Source: Paraburkholderia sp. BL9I2N2 (GTDB lineage Bacteria > Pseudomonadota > Gammaproteobacteria > Burkholderiales > Burkholderiaceae). From it: 64,000 bases of DNA. Location: assembly GCF_004339745.1 (NCBI RefSeq), contig NZ_SMGP01000001.1:3906001-3970000 (forward strand). Direction: 5' to 3'. The translations under genes and the position numbers were made by a program. Under the pieces are notes generated by a model. The model made no database searches and had not been told where the DNA came from. It saw nothing but the letters and a program-made list of their open reading frames with translations. This document shows positions 53,201 through 61,917 of the stretch, piece by piece (the stretch's first letter is position 1; the number at the start of each line of letters is the position of its first letter).

Positions 53201-53439
53201 CCGGCACCGCGAAGGGTGTGCTGTTCGTGACGCTCGAAGACGAAACTGGCAACGTCAATGTAATTGTCTGGCCATCCCTGTTCGAACGACAACGGAAGGA
53301 AGCTTTGGGCGCATCGCTACTGGCGGTCTATGGCACATGGCAATGTGAAGGTGAGGTCCGACATCTCGTTGCTCAGCGGCTGGTCGACATGTCTCATCTG
53401 CTCGGCGGATTGACTACCGCGAGTCGGAATTTTTGTTGA
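50290..53439 (+). CDS. dnaE2: Error-prone DNA polymerase DnaE2 (ImuC)
   Basis: A 1049-residue C-family polymerase. The N-terminal PHP domain starts YAELFCRSNFSFLRGASHAEELAE. The palm carries the catalytic aspartates in PPDIDVDFEHQRREEVIQYI, the fingers follow with FPESHAASFALLVYASSWLK, and an OB-fold ends the protein (GVLFVTLEDETGNVNVIVWP). It makes mutagenic translesion products with ImuA and ImuB. It starts at GTG 50290, directly after imuB. Complete. Confidence 0.95.
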   Translation: MDTTFNILPAYAELFCRSNFSFLRGASHAEELAERAAQLGYSALAITDECSLAGVVRAHVAAKEAKLPFIVGAHFKLVNADGSPAFGLILLAKNREGYGNLSELITLARTRAPKGEYRLTPQDLSRPDKEYRHLLGAPDCLAILVPDFPAKEDVLEAQVEWLDATFTGRAWVGLVLHQRAMDDIHRGAVEFVARNFDVPVVALGDVVMHVRSRKPLQDTMTAIRVGKPVHECGYDLAPNAEQHLRSRLRLANLYPDDALAATVDIANRCTFSLDELRYEYPDELVPAGITSAAYLRQETYIGAQRRFPSGIPHKVQEQIEHELELIADLQYEPYFLTVYDIVRFARSQHILCQGRGSAANSAVCYCLGVTEVDPARGNMLFERFISKERGEPPDIDVDFEHQRREEVIQYIYRKYGRDRAAIAAAVSTYRPRGALRETGKALGVDPQIVDVVAKSHHWFDTSQDLLKRFAESGLDPEKPLIQAWAKLASQLLGFPRHLSQHSGGFVISRGKLTRLVPVENAAMADRSVIEWDKDDLESLGLLKIDVLALGMLSAIRRTLDIVSEQRGERFEMQDIPPEDPATYEMISAADTVGVFQIESRAQMSMLPRMQPRTFYDLVIEVAIVRPGPIQGGAVHPYLQRRQGFEPVTYPSDALKTALGRTLGVPIFQEQVMQVAILAAGFTPGEADGLRRAMAAWKRKGGLEKYYNRIVVGMQERGYDLAFAESIFEQIKGFGEYGFPESHAASFALLVYASSWLKCHEPEAFLAAMLNSQPMGFYSPSQLVQDAQRHDVRVLPVDVAISGWDSSLEHGAGATRPAVRLGLSLLRGMKDGAAERIDNARAVRPFESVSDLARRAQLDRKDLHVLADANALASLAGNRREALWQSVAAVPDKDMLAIASTQDETPELGAPSEEHDIVADYRSVGLTLGRHPLELLRPQLLENRLMPASTLRTYRHGRLARGCGLVTVRQRPGTAKGVLFVTLEDETGNVNVIVWPSLFERQRKEALGASLLAVYGTWQCEGEVRHLVAQRLVDMSHLLGGLTTASRNFC

Positions 53440-53569
53440 ACCGATGCTGTGACCGAACTCGTGGCTTCCTTTACTAGCAACCAGGGTTCGAATTCAACGT
53501 GTCCACCGGGCGCCCGGCCTGTGTCGCCTCGGAGAATGCGTATCATGGGAAGACGAAACGGAGGCATTC

Positions 53570-54532
53570 ATGTGCTACTCGGCCCAGATTCAAGCTGATT
53601 ACCGGAAGTTCGTGCGCACGTTCGGCGCCATCATGGACATCGGCGAGTTCGCTCGGCTGTTCTTCGAGCGCGCCGAAGGTGTCAGCAAAACGAAGGTGCC
53701 CAAAGCGATGGAGGATGCCTTTGCCGAACCGCAAACTGACGCCGAGCGCGAGATTAAAGCGGCCATCGACAAGTTCAATTCAGCTCAGTCTTCGAAGCTT
53801 GAGCAGGACTTGTTCAAGCAACGTAAGAGACTGGCAGACGCGGAACGCACGCTTCAAACGAAGGTCACGAAGGCGGCCACAGAAAGTCAGCGAATCGCAA
53901 CAGACAAAATCGCCTGGACCCTGGGCAAGCTTGAAGACATGCAGCGAATTGTGCCGAAAGCACGCGACTCGCGCATATTCCCGGGTCACTACGCGCCTGT
54001 CATGGTTATGGAGAACGGCAACCGCGTGGTCAAACCAATGCGCTATCAGTGCCGCATTGCTGGAAAGCCCGCGTCTTACGACATCAAGTTTCCCGGCACC
54101 TACAACGCGCGCCGGGATAGCCTTGAAGGTTTCTGGGCACCATGCTTTGGGCACACGCATGCTGTCCTTCTCGTTGAAGTTTTCTACGAGAATGTGAGCA
54201 AGGCGAAGTTCGAGAACACATTACTTGAGACTCACGAGCGCGATGAGAATGTCGTTCTCGAGTTCCGCCCGAGCAACGGTGAACTGATGCACGTTGCCTG
54301 TCTGTGGTCACGATGGAGCGCCCCGGGCCAGCCAGACCTGCTGTCGTTCGCCGCCATCACGGATGACCCGCCACCGGAGATTGAAGCGGCCGGCCACGAC
54401 CGGTGCATCATTCCCATCAAGCCCGAAAACGTTGACGCCTGGTTGAATCCAGACCCCAGAGACCTCGAGTCGCTTTACGCAATTTTGGATGACCGCCACC
54501 GGCCGTACTACGAGCACCGTCTCGCGGCGTGA
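53570..54532 (+). CDS. SOS response-associated peptidase (SRAP/YedK/HMCES family)
   Basis: A 320-residue SRAP protein, which forms a thiazolidine crosslink to abasic sites in single-stranded DNA through Cys2 (MCYSAQ). Also present are PMRYQCR, FPGTYNARRDSL, the FGHTHAVLLVEVFYE core, NGELMHVACLWSRW and GHDRCIIPIKPE with its active-site His/Glu region. Common YedK is about 220 residues. Here about 90 extra charged helical residues (about 40-130) are inserted after the first strand. GGAGG precedes the ATG. It lies downstream of dnaE2; I see no separate LexA box. Confidence 0.9.
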   Translation: MCYSAQIQADYRKFVRTFGAIMDIGEFARLFFERAEGVSKTKVPKAMEDAFAEPQTDAEREIKAAIDKFNSAQSSKLEQDLFKQRKRLADAERTLQTKVTKAATESQRIATDKIAWTLGKLEDMQRIVPKARDSRIFPGHYAPVMVMENGNRVVKPMRYQCRIAGKPASYDIKFPGTYNARRDSLEGFWAPCFGHTHAVLLVEVFYENVSKAKFENTLLETHERDENVVLEFRPSNGELMHVACLWSRWSAPGQPDLLSFAAITDDPPPEIEAAGHDRCIIPIKPENVDAWLNPDPRDLESLYAILDDRHRPYYEHRLAA

Positions 54533-54663
54533 CGCCTCTCTTGATGTCGATTTCATAGGCTCGCGCCATCGATTTTGCGACCGAATTTGCGGTAGTCGTC
54601 ACCATTACGCAAAGCCCACTACTGCATCTGCGGCTGACGCCATCGCCCAGCCGAAGTAAAACA

Positions 54664-56142
54664 CTAAAGCCGCTCGCATGACGGGTGCCTTACAGCCACA
54701 CCCATGCTAGCTGACGCTTCCTCATGTCGCGCTCGCATCCGTATCGAACTTTCTTCCAAAATCTGCTCGGAGTATTCGGCCAATTCACAACGCTTTAGCA
54801 AGCTTGCCGCGATGTCCAGTCTTCCAAAAAAACGCAGGGTGTTTGATACGTGCTCCAGAGCAGAGGTCTTCTCGAGGAGATGAAATACCGAATGCCTGAA
54901 CTCATCTTCGCCTGCTGCGCGCTTCGCCACGAAGTCACGGATTGAAAATTCCCGTTGCCGCTCAAAGGCCTCACTGTAGCGCAATCTATCCCGGGCGAAG
55001 TAAAACATTGCGCTGAGCTCACCGAAAGCTTCTGGAGTTACTTCTTTCGACAAATGCGGCCACGCCGTCATTCGGACGTCGCGTTTGTCGTCCAATATAT
55101 CCCTCAGGTCAAACGCTTCAAAAGTCTCCGCTTCCTTGATTGCAGCATCGACGTCATTGGGTATGCCATTGAATCGTCTCCTCATCTTGTCAAGGTCGTG
55201 ATAGTCGCGCCACGAATCAAAAAACATCTGAAGCTGGGTCTCCGTCAGGTGTCGAAACGGCTGTGGCTTATCAATAAGCGCGGCCATCTCTAGGTTACCT
55301 TCTATAATCTCTACAGCTTTGGAAAACTCTTTTCCGCTCAGCTTAAATCGCGCGCGAATGTCATCTTTCGCATCAGCAAAAGCGGCCGTTGGCCAATCCC
55401 CCCGAGGTGGTAGCCGGTAAGCCACACAAATAAGGTCAAACCGCGACAAGTGTGATGTGTAGGTCTTGTAGCGGTATTCCTCTACCAGTTGCTCTCCCAG
55501 ACGGCTCAGGCTCTTCAACCTCTCAATCAGCACCTTGAAATTTGTCCAAAGAACGCCGAGGTTGATAATCGCTAGTTGCGTCAGATGTTTCTGGTTGTCG
55601 CGGTCGAACGGGTATCGAAATACTTGTCCAGTTGCATCCACCTCAGCGAAGTCTGCGATACCCCTGTCTAACTGCGTTATCAGGTCCCAGTACCGACGGT
55701 CAATGTTGGTTGCATGCTCCTTGATGTAGTCCCAAAGTCGACCAATGTTATGCGAGGTATCGACATCTACATCCGTCAAACGGATGTCGTGATGGAGGAG
55801 AGCTGGCATCAATCCAATCGCCGCCTTTAGATAAAGTTCGATAGCGTGACGCATATTGAAGCAGATGGGATACACAAACGTATCTGTTGAATGCTTCAAA
55901 CCCCTATGTTCCAGAACCTGCTCCAGGAGAACGTTCGCGGCATTCGCGAATCCTTCGGCATAGTCGACAATTCCTGGGGAGCCGTTGTTGCCAACGCAGG
56001 CATTTGCCCATGATGGAGCTGAGTTCCTAAAAGTTTCGTTTTCGAATCGCTTTGGCATAATTTGTTCTGGATGTGGACAGTCGGCGATGCGGCGGATGTC
56101 GTAGTTGTGTATGCATTTTCGATAATCCATCGGGGACTTCAA
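54664..56142 (-). CDS. Uncharacterised helical protein, HEPN-like motif
   Basis: A 492-residue, mostly helical protein. Near residue 95 it has FNMRHAIELYLKAAIGLMP, followed by HDIRLTDVDVDTSHNIGRLWDYIKEHA, a pattern seen in HEPN-type RNases (helix with R/K-E-LYLK, then a His-containing loop). The remaining 350 residues show no known family. TTG at 56140-56142 is supported by AGAGGA upstream; the next ATG is too far from it. It diverges from the ABC-3C operon across 321 bp. A defence function is inferred from motif and location only. Confidence 0.55.
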   Translation of the reverse strand: MKSPMDYRKCIHNYDIRRIADCPHPEQIMPKRFENETFRNSAPSWANACVGNNGSPGIVDYAEGFANAANVLLEQVLEHRGLKHSTDTFVYPICFNMRHAIELYLKAAIGLMPALLHHDIRLTDVDVDTSHNIGRLWDYIKEHATNIDRRYWDLITQLDRGIADFAEVDATGQVFRYPFDRDNQKHLTQLAIINLGVLWTNFKVLIERLKSLSRLGEQLVEEYRYKTYTSHLSRFDLICVAYRLPPRGDWPTAAFADAKDDIRARFKLSGKEFSKAVEIIEGNLEMAALIDKPQPFRHLTETQLQMFFDSWRDYHDLDKMRRRFNGIPNDVDAAIKEAETFEAFDLRDILDDKRDVRMTAWPHLSKEVTPEAFGELSAMFYFARDRLRYSEAFERQREFSIRDFVAKRAAGEDEFRHSVFHLLEKTSALEHVSNTLRFFGRLDIAASLLKRCELAEYSEQILEESSIRMRARHEEASASMGVAVRHPSCERL

Positions 56143-56463
56143 AATTCCTCTGCATGTCCCCGTCGCGGAAGCAACTAACCATTCATTCTTCGATGGATTT
56201 GCCGTGTGATTGCATGCACAATCCTACGACGCGCAAGCTCTGGTAACGGCATTCTTCGAGGATGAAACCTGTTTGTCTGCCTTGATTGCTCCAGTGCATG
56301 ACTGACGTAGCTTGTATTTGGTGTCCTGCTATAACGCATAACCGAGGGCGCATGGTTGGCGGGGTTCGTCACGCCTCACGGGCTTGCGGTGTATCAGCAG
56401 GTATAGAAAGAAAAGACCACCTCGGCGTCATCGGGGAAATGATGCCATTGTAAAGATGCTGCC
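56143..56463. other. Divergent promoter region between HEPN-like gene and ABC-3C operon
   Basis: This 321-bp stretch must contain promoters for both directions. An open minus-strand frame (56175-56372) is short and Arg/Pro-rich without support. I found no palindrome or terminator. Confidence 0.4.
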
Positions 56464-57741
56464 ATGTCTACCACAGAAAAGGTTAGGAAGAAGCCCCGTG
56501 TGAAGCGGAGTTCGTCTGTTCCGGGTCAAGCGTACGGCATCCTGGTCCAGGAAGTTCGAGTCCTGTGGCATCTCATGCGTGCGAGGCCAGGCGATGTAGT
56601 GGCATTCGAGCATGTTGGCGACGTTTCCACCCGGACCGCAGATGGTCGAGTGGTCTCCGAAGAGGACAAGAGTGGGCTGGCCCACAATCCGATTGCGGAT
56701 AGAGCCGTATCGCTTTGGAAAACTCTAGCCAACTGGATTGATGCGCGCCGTGACGGTTCCCTGCCGGCCGCGGCTGTCTACGTGTTGTACGTGGCACAAC
56801 CTTACGAGGGCCCGATTGCGGATGAATTGCACCGTTGTACCAAGACCGACGACGCCATTGAACTCGTCGGCAGGCTTCGTAAGCACTTCGCTGGGGAACT
56901 CCAAACCAAAGAAACAATAACAGCAGGCAAGAGCGCCGTGAAGAAGACTAACAGTGCCACCTCGGGCGACGAGTCAGAGCTTGCCGACGAGAGCCCTACA
57001 GCGCTTGTTAAGCAGCTTCGTAGAGTGTTCGCCAACGACGACGAAGTTATCGCATCCGTTGTTACGTATTTCTCTATCGAGAAAGGGACTGCCTCCCCAG
57101 TGAACGAGGTGCGGAGCGAAATTTCTGCGCATGTTCGCGATGAGCACGTCGAGGAAGTGACTGAATCCCTTCTCGGCTGGACGAAGACCCAGGTGATGGC
57201 GCAGATTGAAGCGCGCCGAGTTGTCGGCATCCCCTTCGATGACTTCAGGGAGTATCGCCTCGTCGTCTACGAGCGAGTTCTGGGCAAGCTGAAGGAATTC
57301 CCGGAGCACACGCTCACACCCCAGCGAAGCGAAATCGAGGAGCACCTCGACGGCTCGAATTTTGTCCGTCAGCTAAACGTTCTTGAGCTGGAGGAAGAAG
57401 CAATTGAAGCCTACATCAAAGACTATATGCGGGCCTCGTCTGCGCGGACGTCGTGGGCGGCCCTTGGGTATCTGAACCCGCGTAGTATCGGGCCGTTCGT
57501 TGAAGAGCTCCAAGACCATTGGAAGCAGAGCTCACTGGAAGTAAAGACCCTCGATACGGACAAAACGCCAATCCAGCGAGGCGTGAAGCTTCTCCTTCTC
57601 TGCATGAAGAAAGAGACGCGCATTCAGAAAGTGGACGTTCCGTCCTACTTTTCCCGGGGCAGCTTCCACGAGATTGCCAACGAACTAAAAATTGGGTGGC
57701 ATCCTGATTGGAAGGCGCTCGTCTCGGCACTCGCGAAATAG
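56464..57741 (+). CDS. ABC-3C system effector/C-terminal-domain protein with Cap4-like nuclease domain
   Basis: A 425-residue protein and first gene of an ABC three-component operon. The N-terminal domain (about 20-125) reads GQAYGILVQEVRVLWHLMRA, then VVAFEHVGDVS, then VVSEEDKSG, and SLWKTLANWIDARRDG. This fits the Cap4/DUF4297-type restriction-endonuclease fold, with Glu49 and the E67-x-K69 pair as possible active site. After a Lys/Ser linker (about 160-185) comes the helical domain typical of ABC-3C C-terminal-domain proteins. It starts with ATG 56464. It probably acts as DNA-cutting effector controlled by the ATPase encoded downstream. Confidence 0.75.
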   Translation: MSTTEKVRKKPRVKRSSSVPGQAYGILVQEVRVLWHLMRARPGDVVAFEHVGDVSTRTADGRVVSEEDKSGLAHNPIADRAVSLWKTLANWIDARRDGSLPAAAVYVLYVAQPYEGPIADELHRCTKTDDAIELVGRLRKHFAGELQTKETITAGKSAVKKTNSATSGDESELADESPTALVKQLRRVFANDDEVIASVVTYFSIEKGTASPVNEVRSEISAHVRDEHVEEVTESLLGWTKTQVMAQIEARRVVGIPFDDFREYRLVVYERVLGKLKEFPEHTLTPQRSEIEEHLDGSNFVRQLNVLELEEEAIEAYIKDYMRASSARTSWAALGYLNPRSIGPFVEELQDHWKQSSLEVKTLDTDKTPIQRGVKLLLLCMKKETRIQKVDVPSYFSRGSFHEIANELKIGWHPDWKALVSALAK

Positions 57742-57748
57742 GTCTCTT

Positions 57749-58222
57749 ATGCTCAACAAAGAGATGTGGCAGGTCCAGAATCCCGGACTCGGTGCCGCAC
57801 TGATATGGCAATTCGGACGTGCGTTCGCGTCTCAATCGGAGGAGGCAGTGCCTCTTCCATATGCGTTTCTCGTTATCCCACTCTTGTACAACAAGTCGAC
57901 TCTTGAGGTCGTTGTTAGGACCAAAAAGGGCCTGCGCAAAATTGATGAAAAGCTAAACAACGATGAGACCATCGCGACGACGGCACAAATGAACGTCTTG
58001 AGCATGCGTGACCTGTCAAGTGAAAGTCTGGGTATCGCTTTACGGGCCGGCCTGCTCGCCGTCGACGCTGAAGACGCTACATTCCGTTCCCGTGCAACAG
58101 CGCACCCGGTGTTGGAAGGGAAGATGCCCAAGGAACTGATGAAGGCAGCTGAGAAGTTGGGACGCTGGGCCGCAGGGGCTTCGTTGCGGGAATTCTGCTT
58201 CGTTTTTCGTCTGGAGCTTTAG
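57749..58222 (+). CDS. ABC-3C system middle component
   Basis: A 157-residue protein matching the three-component ABC system middle component family: NPGLGAALIWQFGRAF, LPYAFLVIPLLYNKSTLEVV, SLGIALRAGLLAVD, EGKMPKELMKAAEKLGRWAAGAS, ending REFCFVFRLEL. The family is a small adaptor thought to link ATPase and effector. It starts seven bases after the effector gene and stops one base before the ATPase gene. Its function in the complex is inferred from family context. Confidence 0.85.
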   Translation: MLNKEMWQVQNPGLGAALIWQFGRAFASQSEEAVPLPYAFLVIPLLYNKSTLEVVVRTKKGLRKIDEKLNNDETIATTAQMNVLSMRDLSSESLGIALRAGLLAVDAEDATFRSRATAHPVLEGKMPKELMKAAEKLGRWAAGASLREFCFVFRLEL

Positions 58223-58223
58223 A

Positions 58224-60227
58224 TTGAAGCTGCAAATTATTGAACTTATCTTGTGGCCGAGAAACGCAGGTCTTGCCCCTCAGGTAGTTCCGTTCGAGCG
58301 AAACAAAGCGAACATCATTACCGGGGCATCGAAAACCGGAAAGTCATCGATTATCCCAATCATCGACTACTGTCTCGGGTCTGAGCGCTGCGCAATCCCG
58401 GTTGGCGTCATCCGTAAAGCAGTGGCCTGGTTCGGCATGGTGGTGGACACGGACGAAGGGCTAATGCTGCTTGCCCGGCCTGAACCGGGAAGGCAGCCAA
58501 CCTCGACCGATATGTACGTCAAGGCTGTGCAGGAAGGTAAGACTCCTCTGGATGTTCCCATCGCCAATACCAACGTCGACCGGGTTAAGCTGACGATGGA
58601 CCGGCTGGCAAGGCTGACGCGCCTCGGTACGGATGCCCAAAACACGACGAGTGGCTACGCGGGCCGTCCCAGCTTTCGGGACCTGATGGCGTTCTGTTTC
58701 CAGCCGCAGAACCTGGTGGCCAACCCCGACGTCCTCTTCTACCGTGCGGACACAACGGAGCACCGAGAGAAACTGCGGGCGATATTTCCCTACGTTCTAG
58801 GCGTAACGACGCCAGAAATCCTCGAGAAGCAATGGGAGTATGAAAGCCTTCGCAAAGCGGCGCGCGTTCTGGAAAAGGAACTCGCCGCTTACGAGCGCGC
58901 ATCCGCGACTTGGCGAGCCAACCTTGGAAACTGGGTGTCCGAGGCTTATGAGCTTGGATTCCTACCGGTGGATTCGCTGAAAGATGCTGAGGAACCGGCC
59001 ATATTGGACGCTCTTTCAGGATTGACCACTGCTAACTTGCCCGAGCCGACACCGGATGCCGAAGGCATCGCTAAGGCTGCCGATGCGTACGGGCAGTTGA
59101 CAAAGCAGGAGGCGAAACTGAATGCTGAAATAGCGGAAGTTCGGCATCGCATGAGTCGACTTTCTGACCTTCGGTCTTCGGTCAACCAGTTCGAACTATC
59201 GCTCGGTACGAGGCAGGAACGTCTTGGGCTTTCGAGGTGGCTGCGCGCTCATACTGAAGAGACTGTCGACGCAGCATGCCCCGTGTGCAGCCAGTCTCTT
59301 GATGGTCACGCTGAGAAAGTCGAGACACTTGTCGATGCGCTCGTGGTCGTCGAGTCCGAAGCGCGACGAGTTGCGCGTGCGCCGTCCGTGTACGACCGCG
59401 ACTGGGTTGCGTTGGAAAAAAAGCTGCGTGAGCTCGTCGATGAACTCGGCGCAGTCGCCGCTACCAGGAAAGGAATTGAAGCGCGGAATCAGAGGGCGAG
59501 GCAGCAGAAGTTTCTGGTCACGCAGGCGGCCCGTTTCATCGGTGCGCTTGAGCAAGCTCTCGAAGTATATAAAGGCAGAGAGCGCGGCGGGTCACAGGAT
59601 GAACTCGACAAAATGTTGGCGCGCATTGAAAAGTTGAAAGGGGAGCTGTCGGGCCACTCCTACCAGGTAAGGCTTGAGCGGGTTCAAAAACGACTGACGC
59701 GGTGGATGGGCCGGATTGCCGAGAACCTGGATGCCGAAGACGAAAAGGCCGCTGTGCAGCTCGACATGAAAGAGCTGACCGTCAAGGTGAGTAACGAAAA
59801 TGGCGGAGCCGACTACCTCTGGCAGCTCGGAAGCGGTGCGAATTGGCTCACGTACCACGTTGCGGCCCTCCTGGCGCTCCATCTTCTGTTCTCGCGAGAA
59901 AAGCACTCGCCTGTTCCGGGAGTGCTAGTTTTTGACCAGCCAAGTCAGGTGTATTTCCCGCGGCGGCTCACGGACGGCAGTATCGAAGAGAACTACAAGG
60001 TACGGGACGAGGACTCGGAGGCCGTGAAGCGATTCTTCAAAACCTTTGGCGCCGCGGCGTCGACATACAAAGGCCACCTCCAGATTATCGTGCTCGACCA
60101 TGCAGGGCATCAGTTTTGGGACGGACAGAAAGGAGTTCACTTCGTCCAGGAGTGGCGGAACGGGGACAAGCTCGTTCCGACGTTCTGGCTGGAAGACGAA
60201 CAGGACACTAGACAAGATGGTATGTAA
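58224..60227 (+). CDS. ABC-3C system ATPase (DUF3732)
   Basis: A 667-residue SMC/Rad50-like ABC ATPase of the DUF3732 family. Walker A is GASKTGKS (34-41), and Walker B with the family signature is VLVFDQPSQVYFP near residue 565. Between them are long coiled coils with a single CPVC hook near residue 352, so two chains could join through zinc as in Rad50. The C-terminal part contains LQIIVLDHAGHQFWDG. It starts at TTG 58224 right after the middle component. Such ATPases are thought to sense foreign DNA structures and license the effector. Confidence 0.88.
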   Translation: MKLQIIELILWPRNAGLAPQVVPFERNKANIITGASKTGKSSIIPIIDYCLGSERCAIPVGVIRKAVAWFGMVVDTDEGLMLLARPEPGRQPTSTDMYVKAVQEGKTPLDVPIANTNVDRVKLTMDRLARLTRLGTDAQNTTSGYAGRPSFRDLMAFCFQPQNLVANPDVLFYRADTTEHREKLRAIFPYVLGVTTPEILEKQWEYESLRKAARVLEKELAAYERASATWRANLGNWVSEAYELGFLPVDSLKDAEEPAILDALSGLTTANLPEPTPDAEGIAKAADAYGQLTKQEAKLNAEIAEVRHRMSRLSDLRSSVNQFELSLGTRQERLGLSRWLRAHTEETVDAACPVCSQSLDGHAEKVETLVDALVVVESEARRVARAPSVYDRDWVALEKKLRELVDELGAVAATRKGIEARNQRARQQKFLVTQAARFIGALEQALEVYKGRERGGSQDELDKMLARIEKLKGELSGHSYQVRLERVQKRLTRWMGRIAENLDAEDEKAAVQLDMKELTVKVSNENGGADYLWQLGSGANWLTYHVAALLALHLLFSREKHSPVPGVLVFDQPSQVYFPRRLTDGSIEENYKVRDEDSEAVKRFFKTFGAAASTYKGHLQIIVLDHAGHQFWDGQKGVHFVQEWRNGDKLVPTFWLEDEQDTRQDGM

Positions 60228-60405
60228 AACTGGGCGTCGCCGAACGCGTCAGCGTCCCGCGCGCATCGAGAGTTCGTCAGAAAGCGTGTCCGTCGCGGTA
60301 ATTCTTGGGTTGACTTCTTCGACAATGAGGCAGTAGGCATACTCGACGTAACGCATGACATCAGTGTAAAAAACGGTCTCGCTTCAACTAACCGGGTTAA
60401 TTTCA

Positions 60406-61086
60406 ATGAGTAACGACTTGGCAGCGCTGCTGGTCACCGCGCGGCGCGGCGCTATCGAGAGAGCGGAGAAGGAGTACAAGCTCCAGTGCGATGTTTTTGA
60501 TTCTGCTGACCGTAAAGCGCAGGGGGCGACGACTATTGCCGGTGCGTTACTAGCAGCAGACCTTGGCTTTGTCTCGAAACTCACGGACACGCCGAGCCTA
60601 CTGGCAATCGTCGTTCTGCTTGTGATAACCGGCGCTCTCGGCTGCAGCGTCCTCGCAGCCCTATGGGCGCTGTTTGCGCGAGATTCGGAACTTCCAGCGA
60701 CGGGTGAAGAATGCGGGCCTGGCTACCGGAAATTGGTGTCGCAGACCTCGGTAGATACATATGCGACTGCGGAATTCGAACTGCTGGACTTCGTCATTGA
60801 GAAGCTGAAGGTGGCCAACCACTCGGTTGCGACGGTGGCAGCCAACAAAGCAGGTTGGGTCCATCGGTCACAGCAGGCGCTCATAGTCGCGGCGGCCGCA
60901 ACCATAGTTCTTACGATTCTTCTAATTTTTAATCCAAAGATGCTGGCATTAACAACCACAGTTCAAGTGGCGCCGGCTGTCGTCCCCCAGGCGGCGTCGA
61001 CTCCGACGGCGGCTGCTCCAGCAACGTCAGTTTCGCCCGAGCCCACATCGTTCCGCCATGCTGGGTCGGCCGCGAAAGCGCGATGA
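60406..61086 (+). CDS. Predicted membrane effector-like protein
   Basis: A 226-residue protein with three predicted membrane helices: GATTIAGALLAADLGFVSKL (about 40-58), LLAIVVLLVITGALGCSVLA (about 64-85) and ALIVAAAATIVLTILLIF (about 158-175). The last 50 residues are Ala/Pro/Thr-rich and disordered. The FDSADRKAQGATTIAG start of helix 1 resembles the (x)xDxKA entry helix of the 2TM/SLATT and Pycsar membrane effectors in conflict systems. It lies 178 bp after the ABC-3C ATPase and just before the UDG-like gene. It could belong to either system. Confidence 0.6.
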   Translation: MSNDLAALLVTARRGAIERAEKEYKLQCDVFDSADRKAQGATTIAGALLAADLGFVSKLTDTPSLLAIVVLLVITGALGCSVLAALWALFARDSELPATGEECGPGYRKLVSQTSVDTYATAEFELLDFVIEKLKVANHSVATVAANKAGWVHRSQQALIVAAAATIVLTILLIFNPKMLALTTTVQVAPAVVPQAASTPTAAAPATSVSPEPTSFRHAGSAAKAR

Positions 61087-61114
61087 GACGAAGAACCTCA
61101 GGGAGGCAATGCAA

Positions 61115-61885
61115 GTGAACTTCGAGCTCTTCGAGAAGTACCAATCTGCAATCCGGGACTACCGAGGCCCCCAGGGCGACCCACAATCTGCATCCCTCCG
61201 CATGCACCGCAATGGCGAACTTGTGGTGTATTACGCGCCGCTCGAGTGGGTGAGTCCCACGGCGAAGCTCGTTCTCGTTGACGCCACTCCCTGGAAGGCA
61301 CAGGCCGACATTGCGTTGACCGAGGCGCACCGCGCACTGCTTGAGGGTGCTCCTGTGCCCGAGGTGCTACGTCGTGCCAGTCTCGCGGCTGCGTTTGCCG
61401 GGGTGACGCGCCAACGTGTCGTTGCGCTCCTCGACCATATTGGCGTGCATCAGTGGTTGGGCCTGGGCTCGAGCGCAGACCTATTCGGCAAAGCGGGCGA
61501 CTTGTTGCAGGTGTCGTCCGTGCTTCAGTTTCCCGTGTTCAAAAATGGCGAGAACTTCAGGGCGGGGTGGCATCCCGAAAGAGACCCGATGCTGCGCCTC
61601 CAGATGAAAAACCACTTCGGGAAGATGGTAAAAGCCATGCCAGAAGCGGTCTTCATCCCCGTGGGAGCGGCCGCGTCGAGAGGCGTCGAGTGGCTGACCA
61701 AGGAAGGCTTCTTGAACAAGGAACGAGTGCTTCATGGCCTCCCCCATCCACGTAAAGAGGAACCTGACCGCACGGCGTATTTCTTGGGCGAGAAGGACCG
61801 CGCTGACCTAGACAAGGGAACACACCCCGACAAGATTGACGCGGCGCATGACTACCTGCGGAGCGCAGTCGCGGCGCTGGAATGA
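61115..61885 (+). CDS. Uracil-DNA-glycosylase-superfamily-like protein
   Basis: About 256 residues. The layout follows the UDG superfamily: motif A position LVLVDATPWKAQADIAL, a central FAGVTRQRVVALLDHIGV and LQFPVFKNGENFRAGW, then FIPVGAAASRGVEWL and the motif B position HGLPHPRKEEP. In active relatives these read TPG and HPSG, so both active-site loops are altered (TPW, HPRK). The GTG at 61115 is preferred: GGAGG is eight bases upstream, against two for ATG 61109. It begins 28 bp after the membrane protein stops. Target base and activity are unknown. Confidence 0.55.
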   Translation: MNFELFEKYQSAIRDYRGPQGDPQSASLRMHRNGELVVYYAPLEWVSPTAKLVLVDATPWKAQADIALTEAHRALLEGAPVPEVLRRASLAAAFAGVTRQRVVALLDHIGVHQWLGLGSSADLFGKAGDLLQVSSVLQFPVFKNGENFRAGWHPERDPMLRLQMKNHFGKMVKAMPEAVFIPVGAAASRGVEWLTKEGFLNKERVLHGLPHPRKEEPDRTAYFLGEKDRADLDKGTHPDKIDAAHDYLRSAVAALE

Positions 61886-61917
61886 CTTAATCCTCACTGC
61901 CTTTTGAGAATCCGGAC

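Noticed and set aside
53485..53510. tRNA-like T-loop (GGGTTCGAATTC) that could be a tRNA end or attachment site
   Set aside because: The flanking bases do not pair into a T stem, and there is no acceptor or anticodon arm nearby.
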